A DNA stretch of 61,681 bases, taken from Shewanella sp. SR44-3. Lineage in GTDB: Bacteria > Pseudomonadota > Gammaproteobacteria > Enterobacterales > Shewanellaceae. The position numbers were made by a program, and so were the translations under genes. Location: positions 1-61,681 of the forward strand of contig NZ_JACJDV010000018.1 of assembly GCF_014163735.1 (NCBI RefSeq), in the 5' to 3' direction. The notes under the pieces are model-generated. The model searched no databases, was not told the origin of the DNA, and was given only the letters and a program-made list of their open reading frames with translations. Below are positions 50,164 through 60,699 of the stretch, piece by piece. Within the stretch, counting starts at the first letter, position 1. The number at the start of each line of letters is the position of its first letter.

Positions 50164-50787
50164 ATGATTAAATCAGGTCAAGAATGGGTGTCAGCAGCAG
50201 CAGATGGCGAAGTCGATACACAGACTATCGCTGAGTTAGCAGCAGATAAAGCCTCACATGGTAAGTGGAAAAACTACCATATGATAGGTGATGCCATGCG
50301 CGGCGAGTTGCCCAAAACTTTTGATTTGGACTTGTCGGCCAGCATAGCTGCAGCTATTGAGCTAGAGCCTGCGATCCTTGCGCCTCAGACTTCTCAAATC
50401 AAAGCACAGCAGACTGAAACGCCAAATCAAGCCATTAAACCTGCAAATAATGTCAGTAATTTAGTGCCATTATTTAAACAGCTGGGTCAATATGCGATTG
50501 CTGCATCGGTTGCATTAGTTGCGGTTGTTGGTGTGCAGAACTATAACCAACAGCAGGACGCTCAGGCACCTATGTCAGTGTTAACCACTCGACCTTTAGT
50601 GGGCAGTGTTTCTCCAGTGAGCCTGCAAACTGGTGGCCAGCAATCGAATGCTCAAGGCGTGAGTAATGAGCAAATGGTAGAGCAGCGCCGCCGTATCAAT
50701 GCTTATATTCAAGATCATATGTTACAGCAGAGGTTGAATCCTGGTGTAATATCAGCTGATAATAGTCAGCAAGAATCAAGTCAATAA
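50164..50787 (+). CDS. rseA: Anti-sigma-E factor RseA
   Basis: RseA holds RpoE at the inner membrane until DegS, RseP and ClpXP cut it. An N-terminal cytoplasmic domain of about 75 residues ('EWVSAAADGEVD', 'WKNYHMIGDAMRGEL') is followed by a linker, one membrane helix (about residues 105-122, 'YAIAASVALVAVVGVQNY') and a periplasmic tail with Gln/Asn-rich stretches. The 207-residue length is normal. It lies 24 bp after rpoE. Confidence 0.95.
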   Translation: MIKSGQEWVSAAADGEVDTQTIAELAADKASHGKWKNYHMIGDAMRGELPKTFDLDLSASIAAAIELEPAILAPQTSQIKAQQTETPNQAIKPANNVSNLVPLFKQLGQYAIAASVALVAVVGVQNYNQQQDAQAPMSVLTTRPLVGSVSPVSLQTGGQQSNAQGVSNEQMVEQRRRINAYIQDHMLQQRLNPGVISADNSQQESSQ

Positions 50788-50889
50788 TCAACTCTAGGCT
50801 AATGTCCATAACGAGTTAACACTAGTGATAGGTTCGATTAAACTAAGGCTCTGCATGGCAGGGCCTCTTTGTAAATTTGAGGAGTTAGC

Positions 50890-51822
50890 TTGCGTCTAGT
50901 CCTGTTAGCACTGTTGGTATTGGCTGTTCCCTGTGCTGCCGAAGAAGAGTTGTCCGCCAAAGCATGGCTTGAAACCATGAGCCAAGCCCTCAAAGAAAAA
51001 GAATTCAAATCCTCCATTATTCATGTGCAATCGGATCATATTCGGCCCCTTGTCTATTTACATGGCAAAGTTGAAGGCGAAGAAATTGCGTTTCTTGAGT
51101 ACTTAAATGGCCCGCCAAAAAATGCGGTACGAGTTGGTAAAACTGTGACTTTTATTGAGCACGATCAGCCCGCATATAGTGTCAAGGCAAGTCGTATTCA
51201 AGGTGTTTGGCCATCGGCATTTGCTGGTGACATAGCATTATTAGAAGAAGGCTATCAGTTTGTGCTTGGTGGCCGAAGTCGGATTGCTGGCCGTCCCGGT
51301 CAAATGGTAAGAATTATTCCTACAGATAATGACAGATACGCCACCCAAGTCTGGATAGACATGAGTACTTATCTGCCACTGCGTTATGACATTCTCAATA
51401 AAGAGAAACAGTTACTAGAACAAGTGATGGTGATAGAGTTAATTGAACTTAAAGAGCCGGCACATATTTTAGTTGAAGCGAAAAAGCAACCGTGGCCCGC
51501 GGTGGTTGAGCAAGCTAAGCGCCCAGATGGTCATACATGGACCTTCTCTTGGTTGCCCAAGGGCTTTATTGTTGCCGTACGTGATAACCACAGGCTTATA
51601 GGTAGCCACGAACCGGTCGAATACTTAGCCTTAACCGATGGCTTAGCCAATATTTCAGTGTATGTTTCAAAGCCAGGTGAGCAGCCCTTACCTGAGGAGT
51701 TAATGACTCGTAACGGGTTATCTATGGTGGTTGAGAAACTGGCAGAACATGAAGTGGTCGCTGTTGGTAAAGTGCCTCATGAGACCTTAAAGCGTATTGC
51801 AAAAGGTTTAGTATTAAAGTGA
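50890..51822 (+). CDS. rseB: Sigma-E regulatory protein RseB
   Basis: RseB binds RseA in the periplasm and blocks DegS until lipopolysaccharide intermediates release it. A short signal peptide ends at 'AVPCAAEE'. The LolA-like N-terminal domain ('LETMSQALKEKEFKSSIIHV', 'EEIAFLEYLNGPPKNAVRVG') and the C-terminal MucB/RseB domain follow. The start is a TTG at 50890, with AGGAG 6 bp upstream. Its 310 residues match the family (318 in E. coli). Confidence 0.95.
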   Translation: MRLVLLALLVLAVPCAAEEELSAKAWLETMSQALKEKEFKSSIIHVQSDHIRPLVYLHGKVEGEEIAFLEYLNGPPKNAVRVGKTVTFIEHDQPAYSVKASRIQGVWPSAFAGDIALLEEGYQFVLGGRSRIAGRPGQMVRIIPTDNDRYATQVWIDMSTYLPLRYDILNKEKQLLEQVMVIELIELKEPAHILVEAKKQPWPAVVEQAKRPDGHTWTFSWLPKGFIVAVRDNHRLIGSHEPVEYLALTDGLANISVYVSKPGEQPLPEELMTRNGLSMVVEKLAEHEVVAVGKVPHETLKRIAKGLVLK

Positions 51823-51829
51823 ACTTAAA

Positions 51830-52363
51830 ATGAGCCATTCAGTAAATCAGCAGAATACTCAGGATGCGGACAACTTACTCGAAGAAGTTGGCCGCATTGT
51901 TGCTTATGATGATAAAGGCTGGGTTCGAGTTGAAGTCGAATTAAAAAGTGCCTGCAATCATTGTAGTAATAGTGATAGCTGCGGCACGTCAGCTGTCGCA
52001 AAAGCGTTTTCGGTGAAAACTCAGCAATTTTCATTGCCCTGTGATACTCAATACCCCATAGGTGATTTGGTTAAGTTGGGTTTACCCGCGAGCGTATTAT
52101 TAAAAGCTGCAGCCTTAGTGTATTTATTACCACTAAGTGGCTTATTTTTGGGTGCTGTACTTGGGCAAATACTGAGTCAAAATGTCGTTAGTACCAGCAG
52201 TGACCTGCCTGCGATAGCATGTGGTGCCATCGGTGCTTTTTCCGCATGGGTATTAGGTAGGCGCTATGCTCATCAATTAGAGCAAGGTGCCCAACCTGTA
52301 ATCATCGCGCATTTAGGTCGTGAAATTGGCATGAAAATTAGCGCCGAAACAAGCAATAACTAA
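51830..52363 (+). CDS. rseC: SoxR-reducing / sigma-E regulatory protein RseC
   Basis: RseC is an inner-membrane protein. A soluble N-terminal part with the cysteine cluster C..C......C ('CNHCSNSDSCGTSAVAK', ~residues 43-59) is followed by two membrane helices (about 85-135). It acts as a positive modulator of sigma-E and relates to the RsxC/SoxR reducing system. It starts 7 bp after rseB. The 177-residue length is slightly longer than E. coli (159). Confidence 0.94.
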   Translation: MSHSVNQQNTQDADNLLEEVGRIVAYDDKGWVRVEVELKSACNHCSNSDSCGTSAVAKAFSVKTQQFSLPCDTQYPIGDLVKLGLPASVLLKAAALVYLLPLSGLFLGAVLGQILSQNVVSTSSDLPAIACGAIGAFSAWVLGRRYAHQLEQGAQPVIIAHLGREIGMKISAETSNN

Positions 52364-52490
52364 AGCCTATAAACTGGCCTCTATATTCACCTTCATGGGC
52401 AAATGTCGAATCTGATTGGTATTGCCCCCCTAATCAGGTACAATTTGCCACCTCGTTTTTCTCCTTTTTAGTATTAATCACAGCAGCATA

Positions 52491-54281
52491 ATGAAACACA
52501 TTAGAAACTTCTCGATTATTGCCCATATTGACCATGGGAAATCCACCCTATCAGATCGCCTTATTCAAGTGTGTGGAGGTCTTAGTGACCGTGAAATGGC
52601 TGCACAGGTTCTTGATTCTATGGATCTTGAACGTGAACGTGGCATTACTATTAAAGCCCAGAGTGTGACGCTTGATTATCACGCCAAAGACGGCAATACA
52701 TACCAACTAAACTTTATTGACACCCCAGGGCACGTCGACTTCTCATACGAAGTGTCGCGTTCACTAGCCGCTTGTGAAGGTGCGCTTTTGGTGGTTGATG
52801 CGGGGCAAGGGGTTGAAGCCCAGACATTAGCCAACTGTTATACCGCATTAGAAATGAACTTGGACGTAGTGCCAGTTCTCAATAAAATCGATTTACCTCA
52901 AGCTGAACCTGAGCGCGTCGCACTAGAAATTGAAGACATTGTTGGCATTGAAGCCATCAATGCCGTGCGCTGCTCTGCCAAAACCGGTATCGGCGTTGAA
53001 GATGTGTTAGAAGAAATCGTCGCTAAAATTCCACCACCTGTGGGGGATGAGACTGCACCTTTACAAGCCCTTATCATCGATTCTTGGTTCGATGCATACT
53101 TAGGTGTAGTGTCTTTAGTGCGTATTAAGCATGGCGTGCTTAAAAAAGGCGATAAGTTTAAAGTGATGTCTACAGGGCAGAACTATAACGCCGATCGCGT
53201 GGGTATTTTTACCCCGAAAGAAAAAGACAAATTAGAGCTACGTGCCGGTGAAGTGGGTTATGTGATTTCTGGTATTAAAGAAATTCACGGCGCGCCCGTG
53301 GGCGATACCTTGACTCATGCTAAACATGGCGCTGATAAGCCGTTACCTGGATTCAAAAAGGTTAAACCTCAGGTTTATGCTGGTGTATTCCCAATTTCTA
53401 CCGATGAATATGAAAACTTCCGTGATGCACTTAATAAATTAAGTCTCAACGATGCGTCATTATTCTTCGAGCCTGAAACCTCAAGCGCGTTAGGTTTTGG
53501 TTTCCGTATCGGTTACTTAGGTCTACTCCACATGGAGATCGTTCAAGAGCGTCTAGAACGTGAATACAACCTTGATTTGATTACCACAGCACCAACAGTT
53601 GTCTATGAAGTGGTAATGACTAATGGGGATATCGTTTACGTCGATAATCCATCAGACTTACCTGCACTAAATAATATTGATGAAATTCATGAGCCTATCG
53701 TAGAGGCTAATATTTTAGTGCCAAAAGAATACCTAGGTAACGTGATTACCTTATGTATTGAAAAGCGCGGTTCGCAAACTAATATGGTATACCACGGCAA
53801 CCAAGTGGCAGTGACTTATCACTTGCCAATGGCCGAAGTGGTTATGGACTTTTTCGATCGACTTAAGTCGACAAGTCGTGGCTATGCGTCATTAGAATAT
53901 AACTTTATTCGATTCGATCCCGCTGACATGGTGCGCTTAGACATCTTGATCAATGGCGACAGAGTTGATGCGTTAGCTATGATTATTCACCGCAGTAATA
54001 TTCGTCACCGTGGTTTAGCCTTAGTTGAAAAAATGAAAGAGCTTATTCCAAGACAGATGTTCGATATTGCTATTCAGGCCGCCGTAGGCAGTCAGATCAT
54101 CGCCCGTTCTACCATTAAAGCGCTGCGTAAAGACGTAACGGCTAAATGTTATGGCGGCGACGTTTCTCGTAAGAAGAAACTGTTGAATAAGCAGAAAGAA
54201 GGTAAGAAGCGCATGAAGCAGGTTGGTAATGTGGAAGTTCCACAGGAAGCCTTCTTAGCTGTATTGAAGCTTAACGATTAA
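52491..54281 (+). CDS. lepA: Elongation factor 4 (LepA)
   Basis: LepA is a ribosome-associated GTPase that back-translocates or helps in 30S biogenesis. The G1 motif is '[14 protein letters not shown]' near residue 9, G3 '[11 protein letters not shown]' and G4 'NKID'. The LepA-specific C-terminal domain ends with '[20 protein letters not shown]'. At 596 residues it is one short of E. coli's 599. lepB follows after a 279-bp gap with a GC-rich hairpin, so the pair is looser than in E. coli. Confidence 0.98.
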   Translation: MKHIRNFSIIAHIDHGKSTLSDRLIQVCGGLSDREMAAQVLDSMDLERERGITIKAQSVTLDYHAKDGNTYQLNFIDTPGHVDFSYEVSRSLAACEGALLVVDAGQGVEAQTLANCYTALEMNLDVVPVLNKIDLPQAEPERVALEIEDIVGIEAINAVRCSAKTGIGVEDVLEEIVAKIPPPVGDETAPLQALIIDSWFDAYLGVVSLVRIKHGVLKKGDKFKVMSTGQNYNADRVGIFTPKEKDKLELRAGEVGYVISGIKEIHGAPVGDTLTHAKHGADKPLPGFKKVKPQVYAGVFPISTDEYENFRDALNKLSLNDASLFFEPETSSALGFGFRIGYLGLLHMEIVQERLEREYNLDLITTAPTVVYEVVMTNGDIVYVDNPSDLPALNNIDEIHEPIVEANILVPKEYLGNVITLCIEKRGSQTNMVYHGNQVAVTYHLPMAEVVMDFFDRLKSTSRGYASLEYNFIRFDPADMVRLDILINGDRVDALAMIIHRSNIRHRGLALVEKMKELIPRQMFDIAIQAAVGSQIIARSTIKALRKDVTAKCYGGDVSRKKKLLNKQKEGKKRMKQVGNVEVPQEAFLAVLKLND

Positions 54282-54346
54282 TTGATGGCACGGGTATGCA
54301 GTTAACAAGCTTATCCGTGATAGAGATTGAACGTCATGTTATACCT

Positions 54347-54367
54347 AACGCCGCACTTTGCGGCGTT
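54347..54367 (+). terminator. Possible terminator hairpin after lepA
   Basis: AACGCCGCA-CTT-TGCGGCGTT is a perfect 9-bp stem 66 bp past lepA, followed only by ATCTTTG. The T-tract is weak, so read-through to lepB is likely. Confidence 0.55.
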
Positions 54368-54560
54368 ATCTTTGACAGCGATTAACGTAACAGCAGTAAA
54401 ACTGCAATGGCTATACTTTGTAACAGTTTAGCGCTGTGAAGTTGTGTGAAAAAACGATACTTTTCGTCATGTTAGCCCATAAAGGATTAACACTGGATAT
54501 GGCGCTAAGAGCTTACTTTATCTTAGTTATCATTTATTAAAGGCAGGAGTTTAATCAGTA

Positions 54561-55475
54561 ATGGCAGCTTATTTTTCCCTTATTTTAGTGCTCATCACTT
54601 TAACCACTGGCATCATTTGGTTAATCGATGCCAGCATGTTTGCCCCTAAGCGCCGCGAAAAGTTGGCCCTATTGCAAACCAGTAATGCCGAGCTAACCGA
54701 TGAGGCTATCGATAAGATTATTCGTGAACCCGCCTTGGTTGAGACGGCTCACTCGGTGTTTCCTGTTATTGCTTTTGTGCTTATACTGCGCTCATTTATT
54801 TATGAGCCATTTCAAATTCCATCAGGCTCTATGATGCCAACTTTATTAGTCGGCGACTTTATCTTAGTTGAGAAGTTCAGCTATGGGCTTAGGGATCCGG
54901 TATGGCGCTCTAAACTGGTTGAAACTGGCCAGCCTGAACGTGGTGATGTATTTGTGTTTAAGTATCCACAAGAGCCAAAAATGGATTACATCAAGCGAGT
55001 GATTGGTTTGCCAGGCGATAAAGTCATCTATAAAAATAAAGGTATTATTATAGAGCCAGCCTGTAACGGTCAGTCAGTTTGCCCAGAGCCTATGATTATC
55101 GACATGTTGGAAGTTAATCGGGGTCAATTTAATCAAGCGGGAGTGGCGTTAACTCGCCTAACTGAGCAGCTCGATGGCGTTGAACACGATGTACTTATTA
55201 ACCCATCAAAGCCAGATTACAGTGCCCATTTTTATCCGCAGCCAGGGCTTAATCGTGGTGAGTTTTTAGTGCCACAAGGCATGTATTTCGCCATGGGCGA
55301 TAACCGCGACAACAGCACCGATAGCCGCTTTTGGGGCTTTGTTCCTGAAGAAAATTTAGTGGGTAAAGCGGTTGCCATTTGGATTAGTTTTGAATTTGAT
55401 CGTAGCCCGAGTTCTTGGTTGCCCACTTGGGTGCCAACTGGGGTGCGTTTTGACAGAGTAGGTGGGATTCAGTAA
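54561..55475 (+). CDS. lepB: Signal peptidase I
   Basis: LepB removes signal peptides at the periplasmic face. It has two N-terminal helices and the Ser-Lys dyad, Ser90 in '[15 protein letters not shown]' and Lys145 in '[15 protein letters not shown]', matching the known positions of the E. coli dyad. The conserved '[14 protein letters not shown]' box is also present. At 304 residues it is slightly shorter than E. coli (324). Its stop codon overlaps the rnc start by one base. Confidence 0.97.
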   Translation: MAAYFSLILVLITLTTGIIWLIDASMFAPKRREKLALLQTSNAELTDEAIDKIIREPALVETAHSVFPVIAFVLILRSFIYEPFQIPSGSMMPTLLVGDFILVEKFSYGLRDPVWRSKLVETGQPERGDVFVFKYPQEPKMDYIKRVIGLPGDKVIYKNKGIIIEPACNGQSVCPEPMIIDMLEVNRGQFNQAGVALTRLTEQLDGVEHDVLINPSKPDYSAHFYPQPGLNRGEFLVPQGMYFAMGDNRDNSTDSRFWGFVPEENLVGKAVAIWISFEFDRSPSSWLPTWVPTGVRFDRVGGIQ

Positions 55476-56155
55476 TGGAACCGGTAAAGAATTTAGCGCG
55501 TTTAAGCCGTGTGTTAGGTTATGAATTCACTAATCAAGAGTTATTAGTACAAGCGTTAACGCATCGAAGTGCTGCCAATAAGCACAATGAAAGATTAGAG
55601 TTTTTAGGCGACTCTATTCTTTCTATTGTGATTTCAGATGCTTTATACCATCAGTTTCCTAAGGCAACTGAAGGGGATTTAAGCCGCATGCGCGCCACCT
55701 TGGTTAAGGGTGAAACTTTAACCTTGATTGCTAAAGAATTTAAACTTGGTGATTACTTATTTTTGGGCCCAGGCGAGCTTAAAAGTGGTGGCTTTAGACG
55801 TGAATCTATCCTTGCGGATGCGGTAGAGGCCATTATTGGCGCCGTTTACTTAGATGCCAACATTCAAGCGTGTGAGAAGCTATTATTGACTTGGTATAAG
55901 CACCGTCTTGCTGAGATAAAACCAGGGATTAACCAGAAAGATCCTAAAACGATTTTACAAGAATACCTGCAAGGCTTTAAAAAACCTTTGCCAGATTATC
56001 AAGTCGTACAAGTAGATGGTGAAGCGCATGATCAGACGTTTACCGTTGAATGTAGCATCCAAGGTTTAGATGAAGTGGTCACAGGTGTGGGCAGTTCGAG
56101 AAGAAAAGCTGAGCAGCTTGCTGCGGCTCAGATATTGGAGTTAATTAAGAAATGA
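55475..56155 (+). CDS. rnc: Ribonuclease III
   Basis: RNase III cuts double-stranded RNA in rRNA and mRNA processing. The catalytic signature '[21 protein letters not shown]' (~residues 38-58) and the second acid region '[18 protein letters not shown]' are followed by a C-terminal dsRNA-binding domain ('[20 protein letters not shown]', '[19 protein letters not shown]'). The 226-residue length equals E. coli. lepB, rnc and era overlap, so they are one operon. Confidence 0.98.
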   Translation: MEPVKNLARLSRVLGYEFTNQELLVQALTHRSAANKHNERLEFLGDSILSIVISDALYHQFPKATEGDLSRMRATLVKGETLTLIAKEFKLGDYLFLGPGELKSGGFRRESILADAVEAIIGAVYLDANIQACEKLLLTWYKHRLAEIKPGINQKDPKTILQEYLQGFKKPLPDYQVVQVDGEAHDQTFTVECSIQGLDEVVTGVGSSRRKAEQLAAAQILELIKK

Positions 56156-57156
56156 CCAAAAAAACAGACTTGCCAGCAAGCGAGGCTCAGCAGCCGAGCT
56201 TAGACGAACTCTTGGCAAGGATGAACCAAGCAGCCCCTAAAGCCAAATCACAATTCGAAGTGACCTATTGTGGCATGGTGGCGATTGTTGGCCGCCCGAA
56301 CGTGGGTAAATCAACGTTGCTGAATAAGCTGTTGGGTCAAAAAGTGAGTATCACGTCTAAGAAGCCTCAGACCACACGTCACCGCATCATGGGGATTCAT
56401 ACCGATGGTCCTAGTCAGGTTGTCTTCATCGATACACCTGGTTTGCATATTGATGAGCAACGCGCCATTAACCGCTTGATGAACCGCGCAGCCGCCAGCT
56501 CTCTTGCCGATGTGTCTATGGTTATTTTCGTTGTCGATGGTATGAACTGGACCCCAGATGATGAAATGGTGCTAAAGAAGATTGGTTACAGCGACCAAGT
56601 ACGCAAAGTGGTGCTGGCAATTAACAAGGTGGATAACATCAAGGATAAGGAAGCGCTATTCCCTTATCTTAATGAGATAGCAAAGAAGTTTAACTTCGAT
56701 GAAATTTTGCCGATTTCAGCGACTAAGGGCACCAATATCCAGCGTATTTTGGATATGGCCCGTGAAAGTTTGCCAGCAGGTGATTTCTACTTCCCAGAAG
56801 ATTATGTCACCGATCGCTCGCAGCGTTTTATGGCCTCAGAAATCGTCCGTGAAAAATTGATGCGTTTCTTAGGTGATGAACTGCCTTATGATTGCACGGT
56901 TGAAATCGAACAGTTTAAGATGATGGAAAACGGCGTTTATCAGATTAACGCGCTTATTTTGGTTGAGCGTGAAGGTCAAAAACGCATGGTCATAGGCAAT
57001 AAGGGTGAGCGCATTCGCACTATTGCAACCCAAGCTCGCTTGGACATGGAAACCCTATTCGATAACAAGGTGTTTCTTGAAGTCTGGGTGAAAGTGAAAT
57101 CGGGTTGGGCCGATGATGAACGTGCCTTACGTAGCCTTGGCTATGGCGAAGATTAA
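56152..57156 (+). CDS. era: GTPase Era
   Basis: Era binds the 3' end of 16S rRNA in 30S assembly. The G1 motif is '[12 protein letters not shown]', G3 'DTPGLH', G4 'NKVD', with a C-terminal KH domain ('[18 protein letters not shown]' type, here '[13 protein letters not shown]'). An N-terminal tail of about 35 residues before '[16 protein letters not shown]' makes it 334 residues, longer than E. coli (301). The ATG overlaps rnc by 4 bp, which supports this start. Confidence 0.98.
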   Translation: MTKKTDLPASEAQQPSLDELLARMNQAAPKAKSQFEVTYCGMVAIVGRPNVGKSTLLNKLLGQKVSITSKKPQTTRHRIMGIHTDGPSQVVFIDTPGLHIDEQRAINRLMNRAAASSLADVSMVIFVVDGMNWTPDDEMVLKKIGYSDQVRKVVLAINKVDNIKDKEALFPYLNEIAKKFNFDEILPISATKGTNIQRILDMARESLPAGDFYFPEDYVTDRSQRFMASEIVREKLMRFLGDELPYDCTVEIEQFKMMENGVYQINALILVEREGQKRMVIGNKGERIRTIATQARLDMETLFDNKVFLEVWVKVKSGWADDERALRSLGYGED

Positions 57157-57169
57157 TGCTTGTTCTATT

Positions 57170-57197
57170 AAAAAGGCTGCATTTGCAGCCTTTTTTT
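57170..57197 (+). terminator. Terminator after era
   Basis: AAAAAGGCTGC-ATTT-GCAGCCTTTTTTT lies 14 bp after the era stop and ends the lepB-rnc-era unit. Confidence 0.93.
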
Positions 57198-57219
57198 GCT
57201 TTTTAAATAAGGGATAAGC

Positions 57220-57936
57220 ATGCAGCGCGCTTATATCTTACACCACCGTCGTTATCGTGAATCTAGCGTTATTCTCAATATGCTGGTTGATGGTGTTGGT
57301 CGAGTCGATGCCATGACCCGCCTTGGTAATGGTAAGCGATCCATCAAAAGCATAGTTCAGCCATTTCAGCCGTTACTGGTGCAATTTAGCAGTCAAAGCG
57401 AACACAAATCTCAGGGGCTGAGCTACATTAAGCAGCTTGAAGCCGCGGCTCCTGCGATGCCATTAACTGGGGACAGTTTGTACTCAGGTTTTTATCTTAA
57501 TGAACTATTGGTGCGCCTGCTTTCTGTGGAGCATCAAGGCGAAAGCTTGTTTGTTGAGTATCATCGCGCCTTAATGGCGCTTGCTGGTGAGTTCAACTCC
57601 GCGACCTTGCGCTATTTTGAGTTAGCATTATTAAAAGAATTAGGGGCGCTGCCATCCTTAGCCGTGGATGTGCAGGGAGACTTGCTACTTGCTAGCAGTC
57701 ATTACCGTTTCCTTGCCGATGAAGGTTTTTTACCTGTATTGCAATCCGCGGCAGGAGCATTTAATCACAGTAAAGGCATACTGGCTGGAGAGATGCTTAT
57801 TGCCCTCAATCAAGGTCAGTTAACCGAGTCTCAGCTTAATCAAGCCAAGGGCCTGATGCGTTACTTATTAACCCCATTACTTGGCAATAAACCGTTATTA
57901 AGTCGGCAGTTATTTGTTAGTCATAAAGGTAAATAG
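57220..57936 (+). CDS. recO: DNA repair protein RecO
   Basis: RecO anneals single strands and loads RecA in the RecFOR pathway. The N-terminal OB fold ('RAYILHHRRYRESSVILNML', 'VDAMTRLGNGKR') and the helical C-terminal domain ('YFELALLKELGALPSLAVDV') match. At 238 residues it is like E. coli (242). It starts just after the era terminator and leads to pdxJ. Confidence 0.95.
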   Translation: MQRAYILHHRRYRESSVILNMLVDGVGRVDAMTRLGNGKRSIKSIVQPFQPLLVQFSSQSEHKSQGLSYIKQLEAAAPAMPLTGDSLYSGFYLNELLVRLLSVEHQGESLFVEYHRALMALAGEFNSATLRYFELALLKELGALPSLAVDVQGDLLLASSHYRFLADEGFLPVLQSAAGAFNHSKGILAGEMLIALNQGQLTESQLNQAKGLMRYLLTPLLGNKPLLSRQLFVSHKGK

Positions 57937-58006
57937 TCGTTTTCGCTTGTGCTTCGCAGTACAATGCCTGCAATTTTATCGCCCTTCGGCAGTTTAGGAG
58001 TACACC

Positions 58007-58744
58007 ATGAGTGGAATTTTATTAGGTATTAACATAGATCATATTGCCACTTTACGTCAGGCGAGAGGCACTAGTTACCCCGATCCTGTCCACGCTGCAG
58101 CAGTTGCTGAACACGCAGGCGCCGATGGTATCACCATACATTTACGTGAAGACAGACGCCACATTATCGACCGTGATGTGTACTTATTGGCTAAAACGCT
58201 AAAAACGCGGATGAACTTCGAGTTTGCCGTCACAGAAGAAATGATTGCCATCGCTTGCGAGGTAAAACCCGCTTACGCCTGCCTAGTGCCTGAAAAGCGT
58301 GAAGAGCTAACCACAGAAGGTGGCTTAGATGTGGCAGGGCAAATGGACAAGATAACTTCAGCCGTTAGCCGTCTTACAGCGCAAGGCATCAAGGTATCAC
58401 TATTTATTGATGCCGACCAAACCCAGATTGATGCAGCGGTTGCAACAGGCGCCCCTTATATCGAAATTCACACCGGCTGTTATGCCGACGCGACCACTGA
58501 TAGCGAGCAGGCCATCGAGCTTGAGCGTATCACTAAGATGGCAAAGTACGCCCACAGTAAAGGCTTAGTGGTTAATGCAGGTCACGGGCTTCATTATCAT
58601 AACGTTAAAGCCATAGCGGCCATTCCAGAGCTTTATGAGCTAAACATAGGACATGCGGTGATCGCAAGGGCCGCCATCGATGGGTTAGAAACAGCGGTGC
58701 GTGACATGAAGCGCTTGATGCTCGAAGGCCGCAGGGGCGAATAA
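58007..58744 (+). CDS. pdxJ: Pyridoxine 5'-phosphate synthase
   Basis: PdxJ condenses 1-deoxyxylulose-5-phosphate with 3-amino-2-oxopropyl phosphate in vitamin B6 synthesis. '[22 protein letters not shown]' at the N-terminus, '[13 protein letters not shown]' and '[10 protein letters not shown]' near residue 155, and '[12 protein letters not shown]' are diagnostic. 245 residues. 'TAATG' overlaps its stop with the acpS start. Confidence 0.98.
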   Translation: MSGILLGINIDHIATLRQARGTSYPDPVHAAAVAEHAGADGITIHLREDRRHIIDRDVYLLAKTLKTRMNFEFAVTEEMIAIACEVKPAYACLVPEKREELTTEGGLDVAGQMDKITSAVSRLTAQGIKVSLFIDADQTQIDAAVATGAPYIEIHTGCYADATTDSEQAIELERITKMAKYAHSKGLVVNAGHGLHYHNVKAIAAIPELYELNIGHAVIARAAIDGLETAVRDMKRLMLEGRRGE

Positions 58745-59124
58745 TGGCCATAATCGGCATAGGCACAGACATTGTTGAAATCGAGCGCATTCGCGAGCAG
58801 CAGTTACGCCTTGGAGATAAGCTAGCCAAGCGAGTATTAACTTTGGATGAGCTGGCGATTTACTCAGGCGTTAAGATGCCAGAACGTTACCTCGCTAAGC
58901 GTTTCGCTGCGAAAGAAGCTGCCGCCAAAGCCCTAGGCACAGGCATTGGCCGCGGAGTCTCTTTTCAGCATATCCACATCAGTAATGATGAAAATGGTGC
59001 GCCTTTAGTGAGTTTTACCGATGGCGCCGCATTGCGATTAGCTCAGCTAGGTGGCACTAAAGGGCATATCTCCATTGCCGATGAAAAGCATTACGCTACC
59101 GCCACCGTGATTTTAGAGTCATAG
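58744..59124 (+). CDS. acpS: Holo-[acyl-carrier-protein] synthase
   Basis: AcpS transfers 4'-phosphopantetheine from CoA to ACP. 'IGIGTDIVEIERI' at the N-terminus supplies the Mg2+ aspartate, and 'YLAKRFAAKEAAAKALGTGI' (~residues 49-68) is the signature helix. 126 residues, as in E. coli. It is translationally coupled to pdxJ and followed by a terminator. Confidence 0.97.
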   Translation: MAIIGIGTDIVEIERIREQQLRLGDKLAKRVLTLDELAIYSGVKMPERYLAKRFAAKEAAAKALGTGIGRGVSFQHIHISNDENGAPLVSFTDGAALRLAQLGGTKGHISIADEKHYATATVILES

Positions 59125-59174
59125 AGCTGGCAAGATTATGCGTGTATAAGCAAGCCACTGCTTAACCATTCACT

Positions 59175-59201
59175 AAAGGGTGCCATGAGGCGCCCTTTTT
59201 T
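59175..59201 (+). terminator. Terminator after acpS
   Basis: AAAGGGTGCC-ATGA-GGCGCCCTTTTTT (one G-U type pair) lies 51 bp after the acpS stop and ends the recO-pdxJ-acpS unit. Confidence 0.9.
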
Positions 59202-59305
59202 ATGTAAACATAAAGTGATCATTTTCTTTAACTTATAGATAGGGTAAGTTAATCCAATAAAAATAACTAAAAACTGTAAAAACGGTAAAACAACAAGGAC
59301 TCAAG

Positions 59306-59839
59306 ATGAAATCAGCAGTGGAGCAACTGGCGACTTATAAGAGCGTGCATTTAAACCCTAAGAACATTCGCACTCACTTTATCGGTGTGCCTATGATCAT
59401 CTGGTCCGCATTTTTGATGCTAGGCACCTTAAGGTTCGCGTGGCAAGACTATCAAATCAGTGCAGCTATGGTGCTCACCTTAGTGGTGCTGGCCTATTAC
59501 ATGGCGCTACACATGCGTTTGGCCTTAGGTTTAGTGCTATTCATCCTGCCAGTGCTTTATACCTCTGAATTGGTTGTCCATAGTGAGCACCCGTTCATCA
59601 TCGCCATTAGTTTGTTTGTTATCGGTTGGGTGATTCAATTTGTGGGGCATAAATATGAACAAGCCAAGCCCGCCTTTATGGATGATTTGAACCAGTTATT
59701 GATAGGGCCATTTTTTTTGATGGCAGAAGTATATTTTATGATGGGTTGGGAGCGAGAGCTTGAAGAGGCCATCACCCCAATCGCCATAGCAAAACGCCGC
59801 GCGTTAGAAGATAAACGCCGCGCTAATGCAAAGCGCTAA
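59306..59839 (+). CDS. Mpo1-like (DUF962/YGL010w) membrane protein
   Basis: This 177-residue membrane protein has the features of the Mpo1/DUF962 family: 'HLNPKNIRTHFIGVPMIIWS' at the start, four hydrophobic helices, 'VIQFVGHKYEQAKPAFMDDL' with the conserved His and Glu, and 'LIGPFFLMAEVYF'. Yeast Mpo1 is an Fe(II) dioxygenase that shortens 2-hydroxy fatty acids. The bacterial role is assumed to be in lipid oxidation. The gene stands alone after the acpS terminator. Confidence 0.88.
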   Translation: MKSAVEQLATYKSVHLNPKNIRTHFIGVPMIIWSAFLMLGTLRFAWQDYQISAAMVLTLVVLAYYMALHMRLALGLVLFILPVLYTSELVVHSEHPFIIAISLFVIGWVIQFVGHKYEQAKPAFMDDLNQLLIGPFFLMAEVYFMMGWERELEEAITPIAIAKRRALEDKRRANAKR

Positions 59840-59963
59840 CTGAATCGATTAACTTGAGATCTTAAGGGTAGAGTTTTTTTTAACAGGCCATATCTAGTGA
59901 TTTATACGCTGAAAACAGCGCAATGCATTAATACTAACAAGTACTATTTTATAAAGGTTCAGG

Positions 59964-60404
59964 ATGAAAATTGATACCGCATCACAAGATGATTATTTAG
60001 CATTAATTGAAATTTGGGAGAAATCAGTTCGAACTACTCATGACTTTTTACCCGAAGAAAATATAAAAACGCTGAAACCTCTTATTCTCGAACACTACTT
60101 CGATGCTGTTGATTTAAGAGTGGCTAAAACTGATAAAGAAGATATTGTCGGTTTTATTGGTGTGGCAGACCACAATATTGAAATGTTATTTATTTCACCA
60201 GAATATCGTAATTGCGGCATTGGCTCGTTGCTGCTAAAAAATGCAATTCAATTTCAAGGCGCAACTAAAGTCGATGTCAATGAACAAAATCCTGATGCAA
60301 CTGGTTTTTATCAGCATTTAGGTTTTGACGTTATAGGGCGCTCTGCACTCGATGGACAAGGTAATCCTTTTCCACTGTTGCACATGGTGTTAGGTGAAAT
60401 GTAA
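59964..60404 (+). CDS. GNAT family N-acetyltransferase
   Basis: This 146-residue GNAT domain has the acetyl-CoA-binding motif A 'MLFISPEYRNCGIGSLLLKN' (R/Q-x-x-G-x-G/A as R-N-C-G-I-G, about residues 74-93). 'VDVNEQNPDATGFYQHLGF' is motif B. It resembles the YjaB/YiaC type that acts on small molecules or protein N-termini, and the substrate is unknown. It is AT-richer than the backbone upstream. It begins the accessory patch at the right end of the window. Confidence 0.9.
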   Translation: MKIDTASQDDYLALIEIWEKSVRTTHDFLPEENIKTLKPLILEHYFDAVDLRVAKTDKEDIVGFIGVADHNIEMLFISPEYRNCGIGSLLLKNAIQFQGATKVDVNEQNPDATGFYQHLGFDVIGRSALDGQGNPFPLLHMVLGEM

Positions 60405-60441
60405 CGAATAAAGATAGCCGCATTCGGGAACGCTGGTAGGA

Positions 60442-60690
60442 CTCGTTTACCGATCCCAGTTAGCTCCCGTTTGCGACGTTAGGGACAAAAATATCTCTGG
60501 TGCTAACAAGATGGTATTTGAAACATCATGCACCGCCCCTAGCGAAGTCACTAAGACGGTTGGTGAAATGCACTTTAATGGCAAAACCAGCACTGCTAAG
60601 TTGGAAATGACCAGCGCTAGTGCTGAAGAGTCAATAAACATCAAGTCTACACTTGTTGGCAATGGGAAATATATTGGCGCTTGCGATAAA
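60442..60690 (+). pseudogene. DUF3617-like remnant (C-terminal part)
   Basis: The frame encodes a pattern typical of the second half of DUF3617 proteins: 'APVCDVRDKNISGANK', 'MVFETSC', 'GEMHFNGKTSTAKLEM' and a final 'GKYIGAC'. Both cysteine positions and the terminal G-x-C are kept. The N-terminal half with the signal peptide is missing, and the frame is closed by a stop at 60415-60417, just after the GNAT gene. It reads on in frame into GrpB. I take it as a truncated gene joined to its neighbour by deletion or insertion. Confidence 0.6.
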
Positions 60691-60699
60691 GGGGGAGCA

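Noticed and set aside
60401..60487. Integron attC-like site after the GNAT gene (TAACG ... CGTTAGGG)
   Set aside because: The core does not fit GTTRRRY, internal stems are poor, no integrase or second clear attC is present, and the right part codes for the DUF3617-like remnant.
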